Part shown: positions 39,347-47,947 of the stretch, in pieces
Position numbering within the stretch: position 1 is the stretch's first letter
Layout: every line of letters starts with the position of its first letter
NCBI RefSeq assembly: GCF_902702775.1
Contig: NZ_LR738724.1
Coordinates: 248,001 to 312,000 of the forward strand
Source: Streptococcus suis
GTDB taxonomy: Bacteria; Bacillota; Bacilli; Lactobacillales; Streptococcaceae
Direction of reading: 5' to 3'
Length of the DNA stretch: 64,000 nt
The notes under the pieces: generated by a model
Databases searched by the model: none
The model's input: only the letters and a program-made list of their open reading frames with translations
Told to the model about the DNA's origin: nothing
Program-made: the position numbers and the translations under genes

Positions 39347-40222
39347 ATGTTGAAAAAAGTTTTGGCCTCAGCTCTCTTGGTTTCTACTTTGACCTTGGCA
39401 GCATGTTCTAGCTCAAGTTCTAATACTAGCAGTTCTTCTGCTGAACAGACTCAATGGGAAAAAGTACAAGAAGCAGGTGTCTTGAAAGTTGCAACACCAG
39501 GTACCCTTTTCCCAACTTCTTACTACAACGATGCTAAAGAATTGGTCGGTTATGAAATTGACATGATCAATGAAATTGGTAAACGTTTGAAATTGGAAAT
39601 CGAATACCAAGAAATCGGTGTGGCAGAAGCCTTTACAGCTGTTGACAGTGGCAAGGTTGATATTTCTGTTAACAACTTTGACATGACGGAAGCGCGTAAG
39701 GAAAAGTACAACTTCTCTATCCCTTACAAGTATTCAGTTGGTGGCTACATTGTCCGTGAAGATGGTTCATCAGGAATCGAAGCAGCTGACTTGAGCGACT
39801 GGACTGGTAAAAAAGCTGGTGGTGGTGCAGGTACTCAGTACATGAAAATTGCTGAAAAGCAAGGTGCAGAGCCAGTTATCTATGACAACGTAACCAACGA
39901 TGTTTATTTGCGTGATGTATCAACAGGTCGTACAGACTTCATTCCAAACGACTACTACACACAAGTCATGGCCATCAAATGGGCAAATGCCAACTTCCCA
40001 GACATCAAAGTGAAGATGGGTGATGCAAAATACAATCCAACTGAACAAGGGATTGTCATGAGCAAGGCTGACACAAGCTTGAAAGAAAAAATTGACGAAG
40101 CTCTTGAAGCAATGAAAGCTGACGGAACTTTGAAGGCAATTTCTGAGAAATACTATGCAGGACAAGATTTGACAATCCCTGTTGAAAATGCTGATAAATT
40201 GCCAGTTATCGAAGTTGAATAA
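39347..40222 (+). CDS. Amino-acid ABC transporter substrate-binding lipoprotein
   Basis: The 291-residue extracellular binding protein has a signal peptide ending in the lipobox LAAC, then a Ser-rich linker and a family 3 solute-binding domain (GTLFPTSYYNDAKELVGYEIDMI, split reading; VDISVNNFDMTEARKEKYNFS). These proteins capture amino acids such as cystine for ABC import. The start at 39347 (MLKKVLAS) fits AAAGGAG upstream; the in-frame ATG at 39323 lacks a signal-peptide context. The permease is 300 bases downstream. The Lys/Asp-rich binding region does not let me name the ligand. Confidence 0.9.
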   Translation: MLKKVLASALLVSTLTLAACSSSSSNTSSSSAEQTQWEKVQEAGVLKVATPGTLFPTSYYNDAKELVGYEIDMINEIGKRLKLEIEYQEIGVAEAFTAVDSGKVDISVNNFDMTEARKEKYNFSIPYKYSVGGYIVREDGSSGIEAADLSDWTGKKAGGGAGTQYMKIAEKQGAEPVIYDNVTNDVYLRDVSTGRTDFIPNDYYTQVMAIKWANANFPDIKVKMGDAKYNPTEQGIVMSKADTSLKEKIDEALEAMKADGTLKAISEKYYAGQDLTIPVENADKLPVIEVE

Positions 40223-40409
40223 GAATTAGTATCAAATTATAGTCTTTTAGTTTACTTTTAGTACTCGCTCCAAAGGTTCGGGGAACCTTTGAAGGCTGGG
40301 GATAGGGCGAAGCAATTTCGCCTCAATAGCCGCAGGCATATCTCAATGCTTTCTTGTTTCTTGGCATTGACTTGAAACAGTCCCCCAGACTGTTTCAATC
40401 AGGCAAGGT

Positions 40410-40449
40410 GAGTTAACGAAGTAATAAAAGAAAAACTAAATGACGATAA
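40410..40449 (-). repeat. Dispersed repeat, inverted copy of 1947-1986
   Basis: The reverse complement of this 40-base stretch matches 1947-1986 at 38 positions. The two copies are 38 kb apart and in opposite orientation; both are next to transporter or sugar-uptake genes. Confidence 0.8.
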
Positions 40450-40461
40450 ATGCATCTTGTA

Positions 40462-40506
40462 TAGACTTTGTCAGTCCCAGACTGGCAAGGTCTATCTGGT
40501 TTTTAG
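40462..40506 (+). terminator. Terminator-like hairpin before the permease gene
   Basis: TAGACTTTGTCAGTC pairs with GACTGGCAAGGTCTA (two G-U pairs) around a three-base loop, followed at a few bases by TTTTT. It may separate transcription of the binding protein from that of the permease. Confidence 0.55.
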
Positions 40507-40521
40507 GAAAGAGGAGAAGAT

Positions 40522-41193
40522 ATGGATATTAACTGGCAGGCAGTTTTTAATGCAGCTATTGCAAGAGAGGCTATTCCACAGATTTTGGAGGGACTTCCCT
40601 ACACTCTATCCCTATCCCTAATTGGTTTTGCCTTGGGGACTTTCTGTGGATTTTTTGTAGCCCTCATGCGGATGTCTAAGTTTGGACCCTTGCGTTGGTT
40701 GGCTATGGCCCATATTTCTCTCATGCGTGGCATTCCCCTCATGGTTCTTCTTTTCTTCATCTATTTTGGTCTGCCCTTTATGGGCTTGCAGTTAGATGCC
40801 ATAACAGCCTCTATCATCGCCTTTACCTCCATGTCCAGTGCCTACATTTCTGAAATTATTCGTGCATCTCTTTCAGCCATTGATAAGGGGCAATGGGAAG
40901 CGGCGCGTTCCCTGGGTTTGCGGACCAATGTGATTTACCGAAAAATCATCATTCCCCAAGCCTTTCGCATTGCCCTTCCACCCCTTAGCAACGTCCTCTT
41001 AGACATGGTCAAAAGTACCTCTCTGACAGCCATGATTACTGTACCAGAGATTTTCAATAAGGCAAAAATAGTCGGCGGAGCCAAGTCGGACTACATGACC
41101 GTTTACATCTGTGTAGCCCTTATTTATTGGGCTATCTGTACCCTTTATGCATTTGGTCAATTACAACTAGAAAAACGCTTGGCGACTTATTAA
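40522..41193 (+). CDS. Amino-acid ABC transporter permease
   Basis: The 223-residue His/Glu/Gln/Arg-type permease has about five membrane helices and the ATPase-contact EAA loop (QWEAARSLGLRTNVIYRKIIIPQA). It should work with the lipoprotein encoded upstream to import an amino acid. No ATPase gene is adjacent; a terminator follows, so the ATPase must be encoded elsewhere. GAGGAG precedes the ATG. Confidence 0.9.
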   Translation: MDINWQAVFNAAIAREAIPQILEGLPYTLSLSLIGFALGTFCGFFVALMRMSKFGPLRWLAMAHISLMRGIPLMVLLFFIYFGLPFMGLQLDAITASIIAFTSMSSAYISEIIRASLSAIDKGQWEAARSLGLRTNVIYRKIIIPQAFRIALPPLSNVLLDMVKSTSLTAMITVPEIFNKAKIVGGAKSDYMTVYICVALIYWAICTLYAFGQLQLEKRLATY

Positions 41194-41248
41194 AAACAGG
41201 ATGGGTAAGACTAAAACTTTAGCCTTTCGATTAAAATTTGAACAATCA

Positions 41249-41301
41249 AAAATAGCTTAGAATTAACGTCTCGAATGGCGCGGTTCTAAGCTATTTTTTT
41301 A
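41249..41301 (+). terminator. Terminator after the permease gene
   Basis: The perfect 14-bp stem AAAATAGCTTAGAA/TTCTAAGCTATTTT is followed by more T, and its A/T edges would let it serve both strands. Confidence 0.85.
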
Positions 41302-41337
41302 TATTAAAGCCTTTTTGCTTCATCTCTTTTTATGTAT

Positions 41338-41550
41338 CTACCCCTCACTCACATATTCCAAAATATCTCCTGGTTGGCAGTCTAGGATTCGGCAGATGCT
41401 CATCAGGGTGTTGAAACGAATGCCTTTTGCCTTGCCTGTCTTGAGAATGGATAGGTTGGCTTCGGTGATGCCGACTTGCTCCGCCAAGTCCTTGGAAGTC
41501 ATTTGTCGGTCTTTGAGGACCTTGTCTAAGTTTACGCGAATCATTTCCAT
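41338..41550 (-). CDS. XRE-family DNA-binding protein (YozG type)
   Basis: The small Cro/CI-like regulator contains the helix-turn-helix MTSKDLAEQVGITEANLSIL, and the C-terminal ICRILDCQPGDILEYV typical of the YozG/YdcN-like group. The start chosen (MEMIRVNLDKV, 70 residues) lies one base after the DUF2975 stop, the normal arrangement of this pair; a 10-residue longer version would extend into that gene. It probably represses the operon through the large palindrome upstream of the DUF2975 gene. Confidence 0.88.
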   Translation of the reverse strand: MEMIRVNLDKVLKDRQMTSKDLAEQVGITEANLSILKTGKAKGIRFNTLMSICRILDCQPGDILEYVSEG

Positions 41551-41551
41551 A

Positions 41552-42076
41552 TCAGATAAACTCGCTGTTCTCGGTTTCAAGTTGTTGCCCCTTTTGTACT
41601 AAGGTCCAGACAAAATAAGTCAGGAAGATAAAGAGAGCATTGAGGGTAAAATCTGACCAACGCAGATTGAGGAAGTTGTTTGGGCCAGCAGCATTTGTCA
41701 GGGCAATCAAGCTGGTTAGTCCGAATTGACCAGCTGTCAAGACCAGCAAACTGATGAAGAGTTTCTGATACAGTTTCAGACTCGCTGAAGCGAAATAATC
41801 TTCTTCCAAAAGCAATTTACATAACTTTTGAATCAAGTAGGCAATATGACTGAGTGCCGCCAAGACGAGTAAGATTAATCCACTTGATAAAAGGATGAGC
41901 CAGATACCAATCTGGTCAATGGGTTTGTTAAAGGTATACTCCCAAGAGCCTAGCACAAAGGAGTCGCCTCCAAGACCAGCCAATGTGAAAAAGATATAGC
42001 AAGCAATCAAAAAATAGAAGAAAAAGCGAACACATGCAGCAACCAATCCTGCTGTTTTGAGTAGATTGTTTTTCAT
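41552..42076 (-). CDS. DUF2975 membrane protein
   Basis: The 174-residue protein has four predicted membrane helices (about 10-32, 58-80, 100-122 and 140-160) and is recognised as DUF2975 by its form and by the following XRE gene, with which this family is nearly always paired. The function is unknown. AGGAGG-like GGAGG precedes the start, and a long palindrome covers the promoter region. Confidence 0.82.
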   Translation of the reverse strand: MKNNLLKTAGLVAACVRFFFYFLIACYIFFTLAGLGGDSFVLGSWEYTFNKPIDQIGIWLILLSSGLILLVLAALSHIAYLIQKLCKLLLEEDYFASASLKLYQKLFISLLVLTAGQFGLTSLIALTNAAGPNNFLNLRWSDFTLNALFIFLTYFVWTLVQKGQQLETENSEFI

Positions 42077-42091
42077 AGTAAACCTCCGATT

Positions 42092-42141
42092 ATTATTGTT
42101 TTATGATAATATTATCTTCGTGATTATTATAAAACAATAAT
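42092..42141. promoter_or_regulatory. 50-bp palindrome upstream of DUF2975-xre
   Basis: Two 19-bp arms (42092-42110 and 42123-42141), starting ATTATTGTTTTAT, match with one mismatch around a 12-base centre. The position, 16 bases upstream of the gene, suits an operator for the XRE protein. Confidence 0.65.
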
Positions 42142-42176
42142 TGTTAAAATGCAAGCGTTTTTTTAGAATAACAAGA

Positions 42177-42200
42177 AAACCGCCAAGCAACTGGCGGTTT
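42177..42200 (-). terminator. Terminator of the metal ATPase gene (minus strand)
   Basis: The perfect stem AAACCGCC/GGCGGTTT lies directly after the ATPase stop codon, with a T-rich tail on the minus strand. Confidence 0.8.
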
Positions 42201-42204
42201 GAAG

Positions 42205-44073
42205 CTATTTAAAATACAGTAATCTCAACCCATTCAAAATCACCAAAATCGTTGATCCTTCGTGGCCGACCACACCGAGCGGTAGGTTGATAGACTGGAA
42301 GAGGTTAGAAATGATAAGAAGGGCAATAACAGAAAGGGCAAAGATGATGTTCTGCTTGATGATGCCCCGCATTTTCTTAGAGAGGTGAATGGAGTAAGGA
42401 ATCCGTGTCAGGTCTTCCATGAGCACGATGTCGGCTGACTCCATAGCGATGTCCGTTCCGCTTCCCATAGCGTAGCTGACATTGGCTTGAGCAAGGGCAG
42501 GAGCATCGTTGATACCGTCGCCTACCATACCGACAGACGAAAACTCGGTTTGCAGTTCTTGGATAACAGCAGCCTTGTCCGTCGGCAGACAGTTGGCAAT
42601 CACACGGTCAATACCGACCTGACTCGCCACATAACGAGCCGTCTTTTCTTGGTCGCCCGTCAGGAGAATTGGCGTCACGCCCATCTCTTTCAACTGGGCA
42701 ATCAGCTGTTTGCTCTCTGGCTTCAAACTATCTTCCACCATGAAAATCGCCGTCAGCAGATCATTTTGACTGACATAGACCAGGGTTTTCCCAGTGCTTT
42801 CTGCCTCATCGATCTGTGCCAGCAAGTCAGCAGACAAGGGACTCACCAAACTATCCACCACAAAGCCCGCCTTACCGATTTTCCAGCTGTCGCCCTCATA
42901 GCCCGCCACCAAGCCTTTTCCGGTCACGTCTTCTAGGCTTTGGAGGGCAATAGCGGAGCTGTCAGCCGTATAGGTCATGAGAGCTTGAGCGATCGGGTGA
43001 CTCGATTGTTTTTCAACTGCCTGAACAACCTGCTTGATAAGTTTTTCATCGCCAAGGTAGGTTGCTCCCACAACTTCAGGTTTGCCAATGGTTAAGGTAC
43101 CAGTCTTGTCAAAGACGATGGCCTCTAGATTGGCGATCTTATCCGCAATGTCGCCTCCTTTGATAATCATGCCCTTGCGAGCCGCACGGCTGATGGCAGA
43201 AAGTGTCGCCGGTGAAGAAGATGCCACAAGAGCACATGGAGAAGCAATGGTCAAGAGAATCATGCCACGGTAGAAGGCAGTCAACCAGTCCCAACCCAGA
43301 GCAAAATGAGCAAAGAGGATAAAGAGCGGTACCACCACCAAGACAACTTTCACATAGGTATCTTCCATATTTTCAATGAAAGTCGCCGTTTTTGATTTGG
43401 ATTCTTGGGCATTTTCGACCATTTGAACGATTTTATCGAAGAGGGCATCGCCTTTTTCAGCTGTAACTTGAACGGTCACCGTTGGACCTTGGTTGATAGT
43501 GCCGCCGATAACAGCAGCACCAGCTACTTTTTCCGCAGGGAGTGGCTCGCCTGTAATCATGGATTCGTCAAAGATGGATTGTGGGCTGATGAGGGTTGCA
43601 TCCAGTGGGACCGTGTCGCCCTTGCGAACTTGTAGGAGGTCACCGATGCGGATGGCTGCGGTGTCTAAGACAGTGATGTCACCATTTTCCTCGATTTTGC
43701 GAGCCGTTGGAGGGGTCATGTTCATCAGAGCTGCGATGGCATTTTTGCTTTTTTCCATGGCTAATTCTTCCAGAGTAGAAGAAAGGGAGAAGATAAAGAT
43801 GAGTAGAGCCCCCTCCATCCAGTAGCCGATTAGACCAGAGCCGATAGCAGCCAAAATCATAAGGAGGTCAACAGACAGGTGCTTATCGAAAATGAGCTCA
43901 GAAATGCCTTCCTTGGCAGACTGGTAGCCACCGATGACAAAGGCTGAAATGAAGAAGATAGGAGTCCATCCCTGTCCAGTCTGAAGCAGAAGGATACCCA
44001 TTAGAATGAGCACCAAGCAGAGAGCGGTTGTGATGATGTGGCGGTGTTGTTTGAGGTTGGATACGAGTGTCAT
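42205..44073 (-). CDS. pmtA: P1B-4-type metal-exporting ATPase (PmtA-like)
   Basis: This 622-residue P-type ATPase exports a metal, most likely Fe(II) and possibly Co(II), as PmtA does in Streptococcus pyogenes and S. suis. The membrane metal site is SPCALV instead of CPC, and the C-terminal helix carries HEGST, the P1B-4 pattern. The phosphorylated Asp is in DKTGTLT, with TGDQ and GDGINDAP in the ATPase domain; there is no N-terminal metal-binding domain. Three PerR-box-like sequences lie directly upstream, and perR is the neighbouring gene, which fits control by peroxide stress. Confidence 0.88.
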   Translation of the reverse strand: MTLVSNLKQHRHIITTALCLVLILMGILLLQTGQGWTPIFFISAFVIGGYQSAKEGISELIFDKHLSVDLLMILAAIGSGLIGYWMEGALLIFIFSLSSTLEELAMEKSKNAIAALMNMTPPTARKIEENGDITVLDTAAIRIGDLLQVRKGDTVPLDATLISPQSIFDESMITGEPLPAEKVAGAAVIGGTINQGPTVTVQVTAEKGDALFDKIVQMVENAQESKSKTATFIENMEDTYVKVVLVVVPLFILFAHFALGWDWLTAFYRGMILLTIASPCALVASSSPATLSAISRAARKGMIIKGGDIADKIANLEAIVFDKTGTLTIGKPEVVGATYLGDEKLIKQVVQAVEKQSSHPIAQALMTYTADSSAIALQSLEDVTGKGLVAGYEGDSWKIGKAGFVVDSLVSPLSADLLAQIDEAESTGKTLVYVSQNDLLTAIFMVEDSLKPESKQLIAQLKEMGVTPILLTGDQEKTARYVASQVGIDRVIANCLPTDKAAVIQELQTEFSSVGMVGDGINDAPALAQANVSYAMGSGTDIAMESADIVLMEDLTRIPYSIHLSKKMRGIIKQNIIFALSVIALLIISNLFQSINLPLGVVGHEGSTILVILNGLRLLYFK

Positions 44074-44091
44074 AGTTTTCTGTTTCCTTAT

Positions 44092-44106
44092 TTATAATTA
44101 TTATCA
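44092..44106. promoter_or_regulatory. PerR-box-like site 1 upstream of pmtA
   Basis: TTATAATTATTATCA matches the PerR consensus TTATAATNATTATAA at all but one defined position. Confidence 0.75.
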
Positions 44107-44120
44107 TTTAACTAAGTTAA

Positions 44121-44135
44121 TTATAACGATTATAA
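44121..44135. promoter_or_regulatory. PerR-box-like site 2 upstream of pmtA
   Basis: TTATAACGATTATAA differs from the PerR consensus at one position, 29 bases from site 1. Confidence 0.75.
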
Positions 44136-44153
44136 AAAAGAAAGTCAAGTTAT

Positions 44154-44168
44154 TTATAACAATTCTAA
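44154..44168. promoter_or_regulatory. PerR-box-like site 3 upstream of pmtA
   Basis: TTATAACAATTCTAA has two differences from the PerR consensus and is the weakest of the three. Confidence 0.5.
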
Positions 44169-44199
44169 ATAAGAATATTCTGATAATTCAAAGGGAAAT

Positions 44200-44226
44200 A
44201 AAAAAAGCGACAAAAAGCCGCTTTGA
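44200..44226 (-). terminator. perR terminator (minus strand)
   Basis: On the minus strand AAAGCGGC, a TTTTT loop and GTCGCTTT form a stem followed by a long T-run. Confidence 0.75.
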
Positions 44227-44236
44227 TATTCATCTT

Positions 44237-44692
44237 TTAGCCTTGGCAATCAGGACAAATGCCGTAGATGGATAGCACCTCTTTTGTAATTTTGTAACCA
44301 GTTTGGGTATGAGCTTCCTTCTTCAAGCTCGGGATTTCTACATCCATGAAATCAGTGATTTTTCCACAGACTTCACAAATAACATTGAGGTGCTCATGCC
44401 CCATAAAGTCATAATAAGTTGTATTATCATTGGTCCGTTTCAATTCAGTCACGAACCCTTCTTCCAATAGAAGTTTGAGGTTGTTGTAAACAGTCGCCAG
44501 GCTCATGTTGGGGTAGTTAGGGAGTAAATCTTGATAAATCATTTCAGCACTAGGGTGGTCATCGCTTTCGATAATGTAGGCAACGACTGCTTTTCTAGTT
44601 TCGGTAATGCGTACACCCTTTTCTTTTAGATGTTGGATGACGTGTTCAAAAGCAGTTTGGTTTTCTGCATTGAGGTGAGAATGGAGTTCCAT
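44237..44692 (-). CDS. perR: perR, Fur-family peroxide-sensing repressor
   Basis: The 151-residue Fur-family protein has the helix-turn-helix SAEMIYQDLLPNYPNMSLATVY (positions about 48-69), then HEHLNVICEVCGKITDFMDV and a C-terminal CPDC giving two CxxC zinc pairs. The neighbourhood (PerR boxes before both genes, PmtA-like exporter next) supports PerR over Fur or Zur. PerR senses peroxide through iron-catalysed histidine oxidation and derepresses iron-efflux and oxidative-stress genes. AAAGGAGG precedes the start, with a probable autoregulatory box at 44716-44730. Confidence 0.88.
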   Translation of the reverse strand: MELHSHLNAENQTAFEHVIQHLKEKGVRITETRKAVVAYIIESDDHPSAEMIYQDLLPNYPNMSLATVYNNLKLLLEEGFVTELKRTNDNTTYYDFMGHEHLNVICEVCGKITDFMDVEIPSLKKEAHTQTGYKITKEVLSIYGICPDCQG

Positions 44693-44715
44693 AGTTTCCT
44701 CCTTTCGTTACTATT

Positions 44716-44730
44716 TTATAAAAATTCTAA
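44716..44730. promoter_or_regulatory. PerR-box-like site upstream of perR
   Basis: TTATAAAAATTCTAA has two differences from the PerR consensus and lies 24 bases before the perR start, suggesting autoregulation. Confidence 0.55.
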
Positions 44731-44823
44731 GATACAATATTCAGTTTCATTATAGTGTATTTGGGAGGTTGTGTCAATTTTGAGACAGGAAATCTGTCAT
44801 AGGACAGTTTGATGTCTCATGAC

Positions 44824-44852
44824 TTGTTTACATACTTTTCCTGTGCTACAAT
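44824..44852 (+). promoter_or_regulatory. truA promoter directly abutting the start codon
   Basis: TTGTTT (44824-44829), 17 bases and TACAAT (44847-44852) end only six bases before the truA ATG, which predicts a leaderless or nearly leaderless transcript. Confidence 0.55.
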
Positions 44853-44858
44853 CAAAAC

Positions 44859-45608
44859 ATGACAAGATATAAGGCAATTATTTCCTACGACGGACATGAT
44901 TTTTCTGGTTTTCAGCGCCAGCCCCATGCTCGTACAGTTCAGGAAGAAATCGAAAAAACGTTAGTAAGATTGAATAGTGGCCAGCCAGTAACTGTTCATG
45001 GTGCAGGTCGGACAGATGCAGGTGTACACGCTTATGGTCAGGTGATACACTTTGACTTGGCTGGCAGTCGAGATACTGAGAAGCTCCGCTTTGCCCTAGA
45101 TACCCAAACCCCTGAGGACATTGATGTGGTCCAGGTGGAGCAGGTGGCGGATGATTTTCATTGCCGCTATGCCAAGCACAGCAAGACCTATGAGTTTTTG
45201 GTGGACATTGGCCGGCCCAAGAATCCTATGATGCGCCACTATGCGACTTTCTATCCCTATGATTTGGATTTGGGCTTGATAGAAGAAGCTATTCAGGACC
45301 TAGTGGGGACTCATGATTTCACAGGCTTTACAGCATCGGGGACTTCAGTCGAGGACAAGGTGCGGACCATCACGGCGGCGACCATGGAGTACGACCAGCG
45401 GCGCCAGTTCTTGATTTTTACCTTTTCAGGCAATGGCTTTTTGTACAAGCAGGTGCGAAATATGGTGGGGACCCTGCTGAAAATTGGCAATGGTCGGATG
45501 CCTGTGGGGCAGATTAAGCGGATTTTGGCGGAAAAGGATCGTGGTTTGGCAGGTCCAACTGCGGTAGGCAACGGCCTCTATCTAAAGGAGATTATCTATG
45601 AAGACTAA
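44859..45608 (+). CDS. truA: truA, tRNA pseudouridine(38-40) synthase
   Basis: TruA makes pseudouridine at positions 38-40 of tRNA anticodon arms. The 249-residue protein begins [21 protein letters not shown] (first 21 residues, typical), and has the catalytic Asp in [15 protein letters not shown]. No Shine-Dalgarno sequence precedes the start, and a promoter -10 sits six bases upstream. It overlaps the next gene by 11 bases and heads a four-gene overlapping operon. Confidence 0.95.
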   Translation: MTRYKAIISYDGHDFSGFQRQPHARTVQEEIEKTLVRLNSGQPVTVHGAGRTDAGVHAYGQVIHFDLAGSRDTEKLRFALDTQTPEDIDVVQVEQVADDFHCRYAKHSKTYEFLVDIGRPKNPMMRHYATFYPYDLDLGLIEEAIQDLVGTHDFTGFTASGTSVEDKVRTITAATMEYDQRRQFLIFTFSGNGFLYKQVRNMVGTLLKIGNGRMPVGQIKRILAEKDRGLAGPTAVGNGLYLKEIIYED

Positions 45609-46359
45609 GTATATTTTGGCGCTTTCGGGCAATGATATTTTCAGCGGTGGCGGTCTCCATGCAGACCTGACCACTTACACAGTCCATGGCCTGCATGGTT
45701 TTGTGGCGGTTACCTGCTTGACAGCTATGACGGAAAAAGGGTTCGAGGTCATTCCGACAGACGGTGCGGTGTTTGCCCAGCAGTTGGCTAGTTTGAAGGA
45801 TGTGCCCTTTTCAGCTATTAAGATCGGCTTGCTTCCGACGGTGGAAATAGCAGAGCAGGCCTTGGAATTTATCAAGGCCCATCAGGATATTCCAGTGGTT
45901 TTGGATCCGGTCTTGGTCTGCAAGGAAACGCATGATACCGAGGTCAGCCAGCTGAGGGATGAACTCTTGAAATTCCTTCCCTATGTCAGCATCATCACGC
46001 CAAATCTGGCAGAAGCTCAGCTATTGCTCCAAAAAGACATCCAAACGGTGGAAGAGATGGAGCAGGCGGCGGTGGCACTTTATGACTTGGGTGCCAAGTC
46101 GGTGGTTATCAAGGGGGGGAACCGCTTGGGAGGTTCACAGGCTGTCGATGTTTACTATGACGGACAGGAAGTGGTGGTGCTTAAGTCGCCCCTGCTTTCA
46201 GAAAACAATGTGGGGGCGGGCTGTACCTTTGCGTCCAGCATTGCCAGTCAGCTTTTGCTGGGTCAGGACTCTTTGGAGGCAGTCAAATTATCCAAGGACT
46301 TTGTCCATGCAGCCATCTTAAAATCAGATCAATATGGGGTGATTCAGTATGAGAAATAA
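45598..46359 (+). CDS. ThiD/PdxK-family kinase
   Basis: The 253-residue ribokinase-fold enzyme has the substrate region [17 protein letters not shown] and the anion-hole motif [13 protein letters not shown]. The family phosphorylates hydroxymethylpyrimidine (thiamine salvage) or pyridoxal/pyridoxamine (vitamin B6 salvage). It overlaps truA and the following ECF S-component gene, so it probably acts on the vitamin precursor that transporter brings in. Which of the two vitamins is involved cannot be decided from the sequence. Confidence 0.85.
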   Translation: MKTKYILALSGNDIFSGGGLHADLTTYTVHGLHGFVAVTCLTAMTEKGFEVIPTDGAVFAQQLASLKDVPFSAIKIGLLPTVEIAEQALEFIKAHQDIPVVLDPVLVCKETHDTEVSQLRDELLKFLPYVSIITPNLAEAQLLLQKDIQTVEEMEQAAVALYDLGAKSVVIKGGNRLGGSQAVDVYYDGQEVVVLKSPLLSENNVGAGCTFASSIASQLLLGQDSLEAVKLSKDFVHAAILKSDQYGVIQYEK

Positions 46360-46834
46360 AAAGACGCAAGAACTTGTATTGCTGGCCATTCTAACGGCTT
46401 TGACCTTGACTCTGGCTTTTGTCCACGTACCGACACCAACGGGCTTTGTCACGTTGTTAGATGTTGGTGTTTTCTTTACAGCCTTTTACCTGGGCAAGAA
46501 AGAAGGATCCATTGTCGGCGGACTGTCAGGGCTTCTGATTGACTTCTTGCTGGGCTATCCCCAGTGGGCTTTCTTTAGTTTGCTTTTCCACGGTGCTCAG
46601 GGCTATTTTGCAGGCTGGAAAGGGAAAAGTCGTTATCTTGGGCTTGCTCTAGCGAGTATTAGCATGGTTGGAGGATATTATCTAGCTTCTCGACTTTATT
46701 TTAATGACCTGAAAGCCATTGAAAGTGTTCTAAGCAATATCTTGCAAAACACAGTTGGTTTGGTAGTTGGTTACATCTTGGCTCAGGCAATAGAAAGAAT
46801 TGGTGCAGTAAATCATGTCATTAAAGGAAATTAA
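46349..46834 (+). CDS. ECF transporter S component for a vitamin precursor
   Basis: The 161-residue protein with five or six hydrophobic segments resembles small ECF S components; the N-terminal [20 protein letters not shown] and later [21 protein letters not shown] are typical. It has no T component or ATPase beside it, so it should use the shared EcfAA'T module. The gene overlaps the ThiD/PdxK-like kinase by 11 bases and the next gene by 20. A B6 or HMP precursor is the likely substrate by context. Confidence 0.8.
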   Translation: MRNKKTQELVLLAILTALTLTLAFVHVPTPTGFVTLLDVGVFFTAFYLGKKEGSIVGGLSGLLIDFLLGYPQWAFFSLLFHGAQGYFAGWKGKSRYLGLALASISMVGGYYLASRLYFNDLKAIESVLSNILQNTVGLVVGYILAQAIERIGAVNHVIKGN

Positions 46835-47378
46835 AGACCAAACTAAGCAAGTTGTCGAAGAGATTTTAGAACTCAGCAATCTTCAAAAGGGTCAGATTTT
46901 TGTACTAGGTTTGTCTTCTAGTGAGGTCATTGGTGGGCATATTGGCAAAAATTCCAGTCTGGAAGTTGGAGAAGCCGTTGTCGAAACCATTCTGGATATT
47001 TTGACTCCAAAAGGCATTTACCTAGCTGTCCAAGGCTGTGAGCACCTCAATCGTGCCTTGGTAGTGGAGCGGGAATTGGCTATCCAGAAAGATTTGGAAA
47101 TGGTCAATGTCCTGCCCACCCTTCATGCAGGTGGCTCTGGACAGTTGGCAGCCTTCAAGTATATGAAGGATCCAGTCGAAGTGGAATTTATCACTGCTCA
47201 GGCGGGTGTGGACATCGGCGATACAGCTATCGGTATGCATATCAAGCACGTCCAAGTGCCGATTAGACCGAGCTTGCGTGAGATCGGCCAGGCCCATGTC
47301 ACTGCTCTTGCCAGCCGTCCCAAACTGATCGGCGGAGCCCGTGCGGCTTATCTGGAAGATCAGATACGGAAAAATTAA
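46815..47378 (+). CDS. UPF0340/TIGR01440 family protein
   Basis: The 187-residue protein of unknown function matches the UPF0340 family by its [17 protein letters not shown] segment and the central [15 protein letters not shown]. It is encoded at the end of the truA operon with a 20-base overlap, indicating translational coupling with the S component. No catalytic assignment is possible. A terminator overlaps its stop codon. Confidence 0.85.
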   Translation: MSLKEIKDQTKQVVEEILELSNLQKGQIFVLGLSSSEVIGGHIGKNSSLEVGEAVVETILDILTPKGIYLAVQGCEHLNRALVVERELAIQKDLEMVNVLPTLHAGGSGQLAAFKYMKDPVEVEFITAQAGVDIGDTAIGMHIKHVQVPIRPSLREIGQAHVTALASRPKLIGGARAAYLEDQIRKN

Positions 47379-47407
47379 TCACAGCCAAGCGGTTGTGATT
47401 TTTTTGA
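47377..47407 (+). terminator. Terminator of the truA operon
   Basis: The stem AATCACAGCC/GGTTGTGATT (one G-U pair) with a four-base loop is followed by seven T. Confidence 0.85.
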
Positions 47408-47451
47408 AAACAAAATCCTTGCCAAGTGGATTTCTTTTTGCTAAACTTGTT

Positions 47452-47468
47452 CTTGTGGTTGATACAAG
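47452..47468. promoter_or_regulatory. Probable Rrf2 operator, site 1
   Basis: CTTGT, seven bases and ACAAG lie 19 bases before the rrf2 start. The same spaced palindrome occurs before the next gene at 47952-47968. Confidence 0.65.
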
Positions 47469-47486
47469 TTCAAAAGGAGGATTTCC

Positions 47487-47915
47487 ATGGATACCAAATT
47501 TTCAGTAGCTTTGCATATCTTGACCATGATTAGCGAGAGTAGTGACGTCATGACGTCGCAGGCCTTGGCAACCAGCGTCGGTACCAATGCCAGTTATATC
47601 CGCAAGGTCATCGCTCTCTTGAAGAATGCAGGCATCATCCAGTCCCAGCAGGGCAAGGCTGGCTATGAGTTGAGCAAGAGTCCGGCGGACATCAGCCTTC
47701 TGGACATCTACTATGCTACCCAGGAAGTCACGCATATCCAGCTCTTTCAACAGCACCAACATGCTAATCAAGCCTGCCCAGTTGGTCGGCACATTGCAGG
47801 AGCTGTCCAGCCAATCTTTGCGACCATTGAGCAGGATTTGCAGGATAGATTATCCCAAGAAAGCTTGGCCCAGGTCATTGCTAACTTGTATCAAGAGGCA
47901 AAAAAATCCAACTGA
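47487..47915 (+). CDS. Rrf2-family transcriptional regulator
   Basis: The 142-residue winged-helix protein begins DTKFSVALHILTMI, with the recognition region TNASYIRKVIALLKNAGII and wing QGKAGYELSKS typical of Rrf2. It has a single cysteine (in NQACPVGRHI), so it cannot hold a three-cysteine Fe-S cluster like NsrR or IscR; a thiol redox or electrophile sensor of the YwnA kind is plausible. AAAGGAGG precedes the start. Matching palindromes before this gene and before the oxidoreductase gene suggest that it controls both. Confidence 0.9.
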   Translation: MDTKFSVALHILTMISESSDVMTSQALATSVGTNASYIRKVIALLKNAGIIQSQQGKAGYELSKSPADISLLDIYYATQEVTHIQLFQQHQHANQACPVGRHIAGAVQPIFATIEQDLQDRLSQESLAQVIANLYQEAKKSN

Positions 47916-47947
47916 CTTCCACAAGTCAGTTTCTATTTAGTACAACT

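Larger units (their letters stand above)
40223..40521. other. Hairpin-rich spacer between binding protein and permease
   Basis: Four stems follow one another: CAAAGGTTC/GAACCTTTG (40271-40291), GGCGAA/TTCGCC (40306-40322), TTGAAACAGTC/GACTGTTTCAA (40372-40398) and a 15-bp stem at 40462-40494 before a T-rich stretch. The dispersed repeat copy at 40410-40449 lies between the last two. No gene was seen. Confidence 0.7.

Noticed and set aside
41315..41602. 95-codon plus-strand frame opposite the XRE gene
   Set aside because: It is the antisense shadow of a recognisable XRE protein.
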